DNA from: Paracoccaceae bacterium
GTDB taxonomy: Bacteria; Pseudomonadota; Alphaproteobacteria; Rhodobacterales; Rhodobacteraceae
Assembly: GCA_006227805.1 (NCBI GenBank)
Contig: SBFT01000279.1
Location: 1-7,055, forward strand
DNA length: 7,055 nucleotides
Direction of reading: 5' to 3'
The position numbers and the translations under genes were made by a program. This document shows positions 1-5,673 of this stretch, piece after piece; the first letter of the stretch is position 1, and each line of letters starts with the position of its first letter. Under the pieces are notes generated by a model. That model saw only the letters and a program-made list of their open reading frames with translations. It was not told the origin of the DNA and searched no databases.

Positions 1-569
1 TAGGCCGCGCGCGGGAAGGGCAGCGCCCCGGACCCCGCCAGCGCCCCGAAGAGCGAGGCCGAGATGACCGAGCCTTTCTCGACCGCCAGCTGGTCCATGT
101 CCGCAAGGATCAGCCGCTGTGCCGCGATCTCGGCCGCCGCGCGCACCTCTTCGGCCTTGGCGATCCCGTCGCCCGGCAAGGTCTTTTCGCTGACCGCCAG
201 CGCGCGGTGGGTCGATCCGATCAGCGTGGTGCGGTCGGGCGTCACGAAGCCGCGCATCACGGCGCGGCCCACTTCCATCATCTCGGCCGCGATCAGCACG
301 TCCACGTCGCCCGCCGAAGGCGCCAGCGCGAAGACCGGCTGCGCATCGCCCGCAGCGGGCATCATCTCGATGTAATAGATCGTGGCGCCGGTGCGCTGGG
401 CCACGCCCGCGACCGATGTGGCCTGGCAGGCATAGCCCTGCGAGCGCGCCAGATCCTCGATCCAGCCGGTCAGGACGCCCCCGCCCTGCCCGCCCACGGC
501 CATGACCGCCAGCTTCAGCACCTGCCCCATCGAGGCATCGACATCCCTTGTCGGCAGCGGCGCGTTCAT
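1..569 (-). CDS. iorB: Indolepyruvate:ferredoxin oxidoreductase-type beta subunit, 5' part only (runs off left edge)
   Basis: This is the N-terminal 189 codons of the gamma-domain (2-oxoacid oxidoreductase beta) partner of the iorA-like gene upstream. In this family the beta subunit helps bind CoA and completes the active site that decarboxylates aryl-2-oxoacids. The reading frame stays open from the ATG at 569 to the window edge. The N-terminus carries the characteristic glycine-rich GGQGGG (residues 26-31), followed by AQRTGATIYYIE (about 57-68) and, near the edge, SASLFGALAGSGALPF, all typical of this family. The ATG overlaps the TGA of iorA in an ATGA tetranucleotide, so translation is probably coupled; the only upstream purine-rich stretch is a weak GGGG. 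The C-terminus is outside the window, so it cannot be judged whether this is a short archaeal-type subunit (about 200 residues) or a longer proteobacterial form. The specific 2-oxoacid is unknown. Confidence 0.9.
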   Translation of the reverse strand, partial: MNAPLPTRDVDASMGQVLKLAVMAVGGQGGGVLTGWIEDLARSQGYACQATSVAGVAQRTGATIYYIEMMPAAGDAQPVFALAPSAGDVDVLIAAEMMEVGRAVMRGFVTPDRTTLIGSTHRALAVSEKTLPGDGIAKAEEVRAAAEIAAQRLILADMDQLAVEKGSVISASLFGALAGSGALPFPRAA

Positions 570-2716
570 GTGGCAACCCCGTCGTAACGCAGGCGGCGCG
601 CATCGCGTCGCGCCTGCAGCCAGCCGATGATCCGGCGGCGCAGGGCCGCGCGCCAGGCCTCGAACCGGCCCGGATTATGGACGACATCGGCCTGGTAGAA
701 GGACGGGCACAGGATCGCGGCATGGGCGACCTCGCCGCAATTGCCGCAGCCGACGCAGGTCTGGTCGATGGCGGCGATGGGATCGTCGCGCAAGGGATCG
801 TCCAGCTTCTTCAGCGACAGCGACGGACAGCCCGACAGGCGCATGCAGGCGTGATCGCCGGTGCAGACATCCGCATCGACGCCAAAGCGCGGCACCGCCA
901 CGAGCTTGCCGTCCCGGATCGCCTGGTTGCGCCTGGGCTTTTCGCGGCGTTGCTTGTTCAGCATGCATTCCGAGGACGCCACGATGACCTTCGGACCCTT
1001 GTAGTCGGTGGTCAGCGCCTCGCGCAGGACGTCGCGCATCTTGCCGACGTCATAGGTCCGGTCGACCTGGCGCACCCATTCGACGCCCACGCCCTTGAGC
1101 GCCTTCGAAATCGGGTTGTTGGTCGCCTTGGTGTCGTTCTTCGCGCGCGAGGACATGATGTCCTGCCCGCCCGTGGCCGCCGAGTAGTAGTTGTCGACGA
1201 TCACCGTGACGCTGTCGGACTTGTTGAAGACCATGTTGCCGATCGAGGAACTCAGCCCGTTGTGCCAGAACCCCCCGTCCCCCAGGATCGAGATCGCCCG
1301 CCGCTTGCCGCCGCCATCGAAGGCCGCGTTCGCCGCGGGCCCCAGTCCATAGCCCATGGTGGCGCCGCCGATCTCGAACGGCGGCAGCGATCCGAAGAGG
1401 TGACAGCCGATGTCGCCGGTGATCTGGTGCTTGCCCAGTTCCTGCTCGGTCAGTTTCATCGCGGCGAAGATCGGGCGTTCCGGACATCCCGTGCAGAACC
1501 CGGGCGGCCGGATCGGCACCGTCTTCGACAGGTCGGGGATCTTCGGCGGGTCCATGTTGGGCGCGCGCACCTGGTCCGGCAGCAGGCCCGGTGCCGCCTG
1601 TTTCAGGAAGGCGGTCAGCCCGTCCAGCATCACCTGGCCGGTATATTCGCCCGCCATCGGCAGCACGTCCTTGCCATGCAGCTTCACGCTGCGCCCGGCC
1701 TTGTAGAGGAAACTGCCCAATTGCTGCTCGATGTGATCGGGCTGGCCTTCCTCGACCACCAGGACATGGGTCTTGCCCTCGCAGAAGGCGTCGAATTCGT
1801 CGCGCACGATGGGATAGGTCACGTTCAGGACGTAGAGCGGCACCTGCGTGTTGCCCCAGGCATCGGCCAGGCCCAGGCGCTGCAGCGCGCGGATCACGCC
1901 GTTGTACATGCCGCCCTGCAGCACGATCCCGATCTTGCCGTCCGCGGGCCCGAAACGCTCGTTCAGCCCGTTCTCGACGATGAACTTCTCGGCCGCCGGC
2001 CAGCGGTTCCGGATCTTGTCCTGCTCGTGCGCATAGCTCATCGGCGGCAGGACGACGCGCTTGAAATCGCTCTGGGGATTGGCCAGCGCATCGGCCACGC
2101 TCAGCTTCGGGCGCTGGTTGTCGCGGGTCTGGAAACTGCCCGTGACATGGCAGGACCGGATGCGCACCATCAGCATCACCGGGCTGTTGCTGGCCTCGCT
2201 CAGCTCGAACCCGTCCTTCACCGCCTTGACGATCGAGGGCAGGTTGGGACGCGGGTCCAGGAGCCAGAACTGCGACTTCATCGCGAAGCCGTGGCTGCGT
2301 TCCTGCATGATCGACGAGCCTTCGCCGTAATCCTCGCCCACGATGATCAGCGCGCCGCCATTGACGCCCGAGGACGACAGGTTCGCCAGCGCGTCCGAGG
2401 CCACGTTGACGCCCACGGGCCCCTTGAACGTCACCGCGCCCCGGATCGGGTAATGCACGCTGGCCGCCAGCATGGCGGCGGCGGCGGCCTCGGAGGCGTT
2501 CGCCTCGAAGCGCACGCCCAGTTCGGCCATCAGGTCTTCGGCATCGGCCAGCACGTCCATCAGGTGGCTGATCGGCGCGCCCTGGTAGCCGCCCACATAG
2601 CCCACGCCGTTCTCGAGAAGCGCCTTGGTGATGGCCAGGATCCCCTCGCCCGTGAAGGTGTCGCCATCGCCTTTTCGAAGGTGTTCGACTTCGGCCTTGA
2701 AGGATCTCTCTGCCAT
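566..2716 (-). CDS. iorA: Indolepyruvate:ferredoxin oxidoreductase-type alpha subunit (TPP and Fe-S)
   Basis: This 716-residue subunit is expected to decarboxylate a 2-oxoacid (indolepyruvate or another arylpyruvate in characterised relatives) with thiamine diphosphate, passing electrons through Fe-S clusters to ferredoxin while forming acyl-CoA in the cytoplasm. Domains in order: pyrimidine-binding domain I (about 20-195, with GGYQGAPISH near 42-51 and FKGPVGVNVASDAL near 97-110); a linking domain II (about 255-375); CTGCPERP (408-415); the TPP pyrophosphate/Mg motif GDGGFWHNG (479-487) ending at DN 508-509; and a C-terminal two-cluster ferredoxin region (about 611-675). Cluster motif one reads C618-x2-D621-x2-C624-x5-C630-P, with Asp where Cys is usual; motif two reads C654-x2-C657-x2-C660-x9-C670-P. 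The start at 2716 is supported by GAGG (2727-2724) seven bases upstream, overlapping the marR stop. The gene lies 9 bp after marR and overlaps iorB. Substrate specificity is inferred only from family name. Confidence 0.93.
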   Translation of the reverse strand: MAERSFKAEVEHLRKGDGDTFTGEGILAITKALLENGVGYVGGYQGAPISHLMDVLADAEDLMAELGVRFEANASEAAAAAMLAASVHYPIRGAVTFKGPVGVNVASDALANLSSSGVNGGALIIVGEDYGEGSSIMQERSHGFAMKSQFWLLDPRPNLPSIVKAVKDGFELSEASNSPVMLMVRIRSCHVTGSFQTRDNQRPKLSVADALANPQSDFKRVVLPPMSYAHEQDKIRNRWPAAEKFIVENGLNERFGPADGKIGIVLQGGMYNGVIRALQRLGLADAWGNTQVPLYVLNVTYPIVRDEFDAFCEGKTHVLVVEEGQPDHIEQQLGSFLYKAGRSVKLHGKDVLPMAGEYTGQVMLDGLTAFLKQAAPGLLPDQVRAPNMDPPKIPDLSKTVPIRPPGFCTGCPERPIFAAMKLTEQELGKHQITGDIGCHLFGSLPPFEIGGATMGYGLGPAANAAFDGGGKRRAISILGDGGFWHNGLSSSIGNMVFNKSDSVTVIVDNYYSAATGGQDIMSSRAKNDTKATNNPISKALKGVGVEWVRQVDRTYDVGKMRDVLREALTTDYKGPKVIVASSECMLNKQRREKPRRNQAIRDGKLVAVPRFGVDADVCTGDHACMRLSGCPSLSLKKLDDPLRDDPIAAIDQTCVGCGNCGEVAHAAILCPSFYQADVVHNPGRFEAWRAALRRRIIGWLQARRDARRLRYDGVAT

Positions 2717-2725
2717 GGGTCAGCC

Positions 2726-3205
2726 TCAGAAATCGTGCCTGCGCACGTTGCGCAGCATGGTTTGCAATGTCCTGGTGAAGGCGCGGCGTTCGTCGTCCGG
2801 GATGCCCCGGAACATCACCTCGTAGGCATGGGCCATGTGCGGCCAGAGCCGCTCGTAGGCCGCGCGCCCCGTATCGGTCAGGTAGAGCCGCGCCGCGCGG
2901 CTGTCGGTGCTGTCGGTCTCGCGCCGCACGAGCCCGCCCTGCACCAGCGCATCCAGCGCGCGGGAGAGCGTCGATTGCTGCACCACCGCATAGACCGCCA
3001 GTTCGCGGATCAGGATGCCGTCTATCACCGACAGGACAGCCAGCGACCGCATCTGCGGCGTGGTCAGGCCCAGCTTGGCCATCTCGTCCCGCAGGGCGGC
3101 GTTGTAGCGGCCCATGATGCGGTTCATCAGGTAGGGCGGAAAGTTCTCCAGCCCGATTTCGCCCAGGCGGCGGTCCGGTGCCTTGATCTCGACCTCTCGG
3201 TTCAT
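2726..3205 (-). CDS. MarR-family winged helix-turn-helix transcriptional regulator
   Basis: This 159-residue protein has the usual MarR length and layout: N-terminal dimerisation helix (NFPPYLMNRIMGRYNAALRD, about 21-40), a winged helix-turn-helix (about 48-113) with recognition region QQSTLSRALDALVQGGLVRR (76-95) and a wing containing DSTDSRAARLYLTDTG (98-113), then a C-terminal dimerisation helix. It contains no cysteine, which argues for a small-ligand sensor and against thiol-based redox sensing. The start at 3205 is chosen because it overlaps the TGA of the upstream flavoprotein gene in an ATGA, has AAAGG nine bases upstream, and gives a normal family length; reading further back in frame only adds antisense-like, low-complexity sequence. 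Lying in the middle of the operon, it is likely autoregulated. The perfect palindrome at 5626-5649 is its most probable operator (inference). The inducer is unknown; a substrate or CoA thioester of the encoded pathway is a reasonable guess. Confidence 0.9.
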   Translation of the reverse strand: MNREVEIKAPDRRLGEIGLENFPPYLMNRIMGRYNAALRDEMAKLGLTTPQMRSLAVLSVIDGILIRELAVYAVVQQSTLSRALDALVQGGLVRRETDSTDSRAARLYLTDTGRAAYERLWPHMAHAYEVMFRGIPDDERRAFTRTLQTMLRNVRRHDF

Positions 3206-4761
3206 GCGCCCAGACCTTTCGCCACGTTGAAACCCGATCCGCCCCCCAGCCCCGGACCCGGGTGGGTGGAGGCCCCGATGTGATAGAGCCCCTTGATGCC
3301 GGTGTCGTTGTTCACCTGCGCCGCACCGGGACGCCAGATGAAACTCTGGTCCAGCGTGCAGGCCCCGCCGTAGGGATCGCCGCCCACAAGGTTGACATTC
3401 ATCGCCTGAAGGTCCGCCGGGGAATAGGCGCGCCGGGCCAGTTTCGCCCTGTCGAGATTGCGGATATGGCGGCGCAGGATCGCCTCGATCCGGTCGGCGA
3501 AGGCCTCGCGCACGGCTTCCGTCCAGGTGCCGTCCGTCGCGATCCGGCCCGCCGCATCGCCTTTGATCACGCGCGGCGCATCCGGGATCTGCAGCCACAG
3601 GATCGCCTTGCCTTCGGGACAACGGGTCGGGTCCAGCCGGTGCGGCTGGCCCACGCAGATCGTGGGCGTCTCGGGCAGCAGGCCGCGTTCGGCCTCGTTC
3701 GCGGATTTCGAGACACTATCGATCCCGTCCGCCAGGTGGATCAGCGCGACATCGTCGAGGCCCCCGGTCGCCCAGTCGATAGGTTCGTCCAGCGCGTAAT
3801 GCAGCTGGAAGTTGCCGCGCCCGTGGCGGAAGACCTTGGGGCTTTCCGGCCCATGCGCGCCGCCCAGAAGCGCGCCGTAAAGCTGCCCGGGCGCGGTCGA
3901 GGCGATCACGTTGCGCGCAGCGATGCGGTCGCCGTTCGCGGTTTCGACGCCGGTGGCGCGTCCGTTCTCGACAAGGATCCGCGTCACCTCGCAGCCGGTG
4001 CGCACCTCGCCGCCCTTCTCCTCGATCAGCGCGCGGAAGGCGGCCGCCGCCCGTCCGGCGCCGCCCTTGACGACCGGCGCGCCCGCCGCCTCGAGCGCGA
4101 AGGCGATGACGCGGGCCATCTGGCCGCCATAGCTGGCCTCGGGCGTCAGCCCCACATGCAGGACCCACGGCGCCCAGAGCGCCTGGACATCCGGCGCGGC
4201 ATAGCGCGTCTCCAGCCAGCCGCGCGCAGGTTCCATCGCCTGGCCGAACCAGGCCTTGGTGGCGGTCAGACCCTCGCGCCAGGCGCGTTTGGCCACCATC
4301 ATCGCGGTCTTGCGCGACCAGAGCGGCTGGCCCAGCAGCGCGAAGAGAAACTCGGCGTCGCGTTCGATCCCGCCCACGTCGCGGCCATGCTGGTCGCCGT
4401 CGCCGGGATGGCGCGCGTTGAAGGCGGCGATGTTGGCGGCGCGGTCGGTGGTCAGGACCAGGGCGCTGCCATCGGGGCGCAGCACGGCGGTGGGATGCGC
4501 CGTGTGGCAATATTCGAAGCCGTGCCGCGCCAGGTCTTCGCCCAGCGCAGCCTGTGCGGGTCCGGTCAGGAACAGCACGAAGGTGGCGGCCATCACGTCA
4601 TGATGGAAGCCGGGCACGGTGATCTGGTCGGTGAACATGCATCCGCCGACGCGATCCTCGCGCTCGAGCACCAGCACGCGATCCCCCTTGCGGGCAAGCA
4701 TCGCCGCCGCGACAAGCGCGTTGATGCCCGACCCGACGATCAGGTGATCGACCGCCGCCAT
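3202..4761 (-). CDS. FAD-dependent oxidoreductase, CrtI/PYROXD2 (phytoene dehydrogenase-like) superfamily
   Basis: This 519-residue flavoprotein has an N-terminal Rossmann FAD motif GSGINALVAA (10-19), a ribose-binding Glu at 33 and VGG at 38-40. At the C-terminus, about 491-510, it has the family's flavin-contacting signature HIGASTHPGPGLGGGSG. The length matches phytoene-desaturase-like and PYROXD2-like oxidoreductases. It is expected to be a soluble or membrane-associated enzyme that oxidises or dehydrogenates an organic substrate. No signal peptide or membrane helix is evident. It is not assigned to carotenoid synthesis because no carotenoid gene is nearby. It follows the cyclase gene by 6 bp, and its TGA overlaps the marR ATG. 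The start codon sits in the loop of a GC-rich hairpin (4750-4769); a possible Shine-Dalgarno GAAGGG lies about 10 bases upstream, inside the cyclase gene. It is clearly paralogous to the divergent plus-strand flavoprotein starting at 5674. The substrate cannot be read from sequence. Confidence 0.9.
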   Translation of the reverse strand: MAAVDHLIVGSGINALVAAAMLARKGDRVLVLEREDRVGGCMFTDQITVPGFHHDVMAATFVLFLTGPAQAALGEDLARHGFEYCHTAHPTAVLRPDGSALVLTTDRAANIAAFNARHPGDGDQHGRDVGGIERDAEFLFALLGQPLWSRKTAMMVAKRAWREGLTATKAWFGQAMEPARGWLETRYAAPDVQALWAPWVLHVGLTPEASYGGQMARVIAFALEAAGAPVVKGGAGRAAAAFRALIEEKGGEVRTGCEVTRILVENGRATGVETANGDRIAARNVIASTAPGQLYGALLGGAHGPESPKVFRHGRGNFQLHYALDEPIDWATGGLDDVALIHLADGIDSVSKSANEAERGLLPETPTICVGQPHRLDPTRCPEGKAILWLQIPDAPRVIKGDAAGRIATDGTWTEAVREAFADRIEAILRRHIRNLDRAKLARRAYSPADLQAMNVNLVGGDPYGGACTLDQSFIWRPGAAQVNNDTGIKGLYHIGASTHPGPGLGGGSGFNVAKGLGA

Positions 4762-4769
4762 CGGCGGTC
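4750..4769 (-). promoter_or_regulatory. RNA hairpin with the start codon in its loop (candidate translational coupling element)
   Basis: On the minus-strand transcript, the arms GACCGCCG (4769-4762) and CGGCGGUC (4757-4750) pair perfectly over 8 bp around the tetraloop AUGG, which contains the initiator AUG of the FAD oxidoreductase. The UGA of the upstream cyclase gene (4770-4768) enters the base of the stem. A ribosome terminating on the cyclase message would unfold it, so initiation on the second gene could depend on translation of the first. The pairing is seen directly; the function is inferred. GC-rich coding DNA produces such repeats by chance more often than AT-rich DNA. Confidence 0.5.
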
Positions 4770-5559
4770 AGCCCTTCGGAACGAGCGCCAGCGCCCGGAT
4801 GGGCGAGCCCGTGCCGCGCGCGATCTTCAGCGGGGCGGCGATCAGGATCGCACCCTTCGCGGGCAGCTTGTCCAGATTGGCGAGGCTGGCGAGCCCGAAG
4901 CAATTGTCCCGGTGCAGAAGGTTGTGCGCGGGGAACGGGGGCTGCATCCCGCCCGCCTGGCCCGCATCGGTGCCGATGCACTGGGTGCCCCAGCCGACGA
5001 TGCCTTTCGAGAGGAGGTATTCGATCGCGTCGGGCGTGGGTCCGGGGCTGTGCGGGCCGTTTTCGTCCGCATTCAAGAATTTGGCCTCGTCGTGCACGCG
5101 CTTGTCCCAGTCGGTGCGCATCACGACCCATTCGCCCTTGCCGATGGGCCCGTGTTCCTTTTCCCAGGCCTTGATGTGCTCGGCGGTCAGAAGGAAGTCC
5201 TCGTTCTCGGCCGCCTCCTTCGAGCAGTCGATGACGTTGACGGGCGCCACCAGCCGCTGCACGTCCAGCGTGTCGGTGTAGCCGTCGGCGAAATCCTTGC
5301 CGGTGATCCAGTGGTGAGGCGCATCGAAATGCGTGCCCGAATGTTCGCCAAGCACCATCCAGTTCCAGGCGAAGAAGGGGCCGTCGGCGTCGTATTCGCT
5401 GATCTTGTGGATCTCGACCTTGGGCGTGTTCTTGGCGAAATCGGGCGGCAGTTGCAGGATCGGCGTATCGGGGCCCAGCACCCCCGAGCAATCCACCACC
5501 TCGACCCCGCCCGAGGCCAGAAGCCCCGCGAGGCTGTTCAAATTTTCAGCTGCTTTCAT
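4768..5559 (-). CDS. Cyclase-family metal-dependent hydrolase (isatin hydrolase / kynurenine formamidase fold)
   Basis: This 263-residue protein belongs to the cyclase family (PF04199). The defining HxGTHxDxPxH motif reads HSGTHFDAPHH, giving H73, H77, D79 and H83. A second conserved His lies in PFPAH (H212), followed by the NLDKLP...APLKIARGTGSPIRA tail (228-255) typical of the family. Members hydrolyse amide or cyclic amide bonds with Mn or Zn; known activities include N-formylkynurenine and isatin hydrolysis. Counting 12 residues past H212, where KynB-type enzymes have a metal-ligand Glu and isatin hydrolase is thought to have Gln, this protein has Ala224, so its metal site may differ. There is no signal peptide, so it should be cytoplasmic. 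It is the first gene of the leftward operon. The start at 5559 is supported by AGGGAG (5574-5569) nine bases upstream. The exact substrate is not determinable; length and layout look closer to isatin hydrolase than to the shorter KynB. Confidence 0.88.
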   Translation of the reverse strand: MKAAENLNSLAGLLASGGVEVVDCSGVLGPDTPILQLPPDFAKNTPKVEIHKISEYDADGPFFAWNWMVLGEHSGTHFDAPHHWITGKDFADGYTDTLDVQRLVAPVNVIDCSKEAAENEDFLLTAEHIKAWEKEHGPIGKGEWVVMRTDWDKRVHDEAKFLNADENGPHSPGPTPDAIEYLLSKGIVGWGTQCIGTDAGQAGGMQPPFPAHNLLHRDNCFGLASLANLDKLPAKGAILIAAPLKIARGTGSPIRALALVPKG

Positions 5560-5568
5560 CGCTGCGTT

Positions 5569-5574
5569 CTCCCT
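5569..5574 (-). promoter_or_regulatory. Ribosome binding site of the cyclase gene
   Basis: AGGGAG on the minus strand, nine bases before the ATG at 5559. It is the best Shine-Dalgarno match near this start and supports the chosen initiation codon. Confidence 0.7.
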
Positions 5575-5620
5575 GATGGTGCGCGCGGTGGCCCGCGCCG
5601 TCTTTCGCGATGATTCACGC

Positions 5621-5649
5621 TAGACATAATTGCATGTGTTTGCAATTAT
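5621..5649 (+). promoter_or_regulatory. Candidate sigma70-type promoter of the rightward flavoprotein gene
   Basis: TAGACA (5621-5626) matches the TTGACA consensus at five of six positions. It is followed after 17 bases by AATTAT (5644-5649), a four-of-six match to TATAAT. Transcription would start near 5656, giving a short leader of about 18 bases that includes the AAGGG ribosome-binding site. The operator palindrome fills the spacer and the -10 hexamer, so a bound protein would block RNA polymerase. A leftward promoter is less clear; the best pair is TTGCAA (5645-5640) with TAGCGT (5622-5617), also 17 bases apart but a weak match. Confidence 0.5.
5626..5649. promoter_or_regulatory. Perfect inverted repeat, candidate MarR operator
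   Basis: The arms ATAATTGCA (5626-5634) and TGCAATTAT (5641-5649) are exact reverse complements around the 6-bp spacer TGTGTT. This is a striking AT-rich island in a very GC-rich window, sits between divergent genes, and overlaps the candidate rightward promoter. Size and symmetry fit a dimeric winged-helix repressor of the MarR type, and a MarR gene lies within the leftward operon. That this particular MarR binds here is inference; a TetR- or GntR-type regulator encoded elsewhere remains possible. Confidence 0.75.
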
Positions 5650-5662
5650 CTTTCCGTCGGGG

Positions 5663-5667
5663 AAGGG
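5663..5667 (+). promoter_or_regulatory. Ribosome binding site of the rightward flavoprotein gene
   Basis: AAGGG lies six bases before the ATG at 5674. The spacing favours this ATG over the in-frame ATG two codons later at 5680, for which the spacing would be 12 bases. Confidence 0.65.
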
Positions 5668-5673
5668 TGCGGG

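Larger units (their letters stand above)
5560..5673. promoter_or_regulatory. Divergent intergenic regulatory region
   Basis: This 114-bp stretch separates the two divergent start codons and is the only intergenic space longer than 9 bp in the window. It holds ribosome-binding sequences at both ends (AGGGAG for the leftward cyclase gene; AAGGG at 5663-5667, six bases before the rightward ATG), an AT-rich palindrome near the rightward gene, and a GC-rich leader of about 50 bp on the leftward side. Both transcription units must be controlled from here. Confidence 0.85.

Noticed and set aside
548..3283. A 911-codon open frame on the plus strand
   Set aside because: It lies antisense to iorA and marR, which have clear family motifs and ribosome-binding sites. 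Its product is Arg/His/Ala/Gly-rich low-complexity sequence of the kind produced by the complement of GC-rich genes.
2726..3622. A 298-residue version of the MarR protein starting at 3622
   Set aside because: The extra 139 residues overlap the flavoprotein gene out of frame and look like a shadow translation. The start at 3205 gives normal MarR length, a ribosome-binding site and an ATGA overlap.
3202..4761. Calling the flavoprotein phytoene desaturase (crtI)
   Set aside because: Superfamily membership is clear, but there is no carotenoid gene in the window and the neighbours point to catabolism, so a carotenoid role is unsupported.
4750..4769. Reading the hairpin at the cyclase/flavoprotein junction as a transcription terminator
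   Set aside because: There is no following T-run, and the stem lies over the next gene's start codon within an operon.
4768..5559. Calling the cyclase-family protein kynurenine formamidase (kynB)
   Set aside because: It is longer than KynB, lacks the Glu ligand position, and no kynureninase or tryptophan dioxygenase gene is adjacent.
3262..5613. A 783-codon open frame on the plus strand
   Set aside because: It is antisense to the FAD oxidoreductase and cyclase genes, with no recognisable domain, and is explained by codon bias on the true strand.
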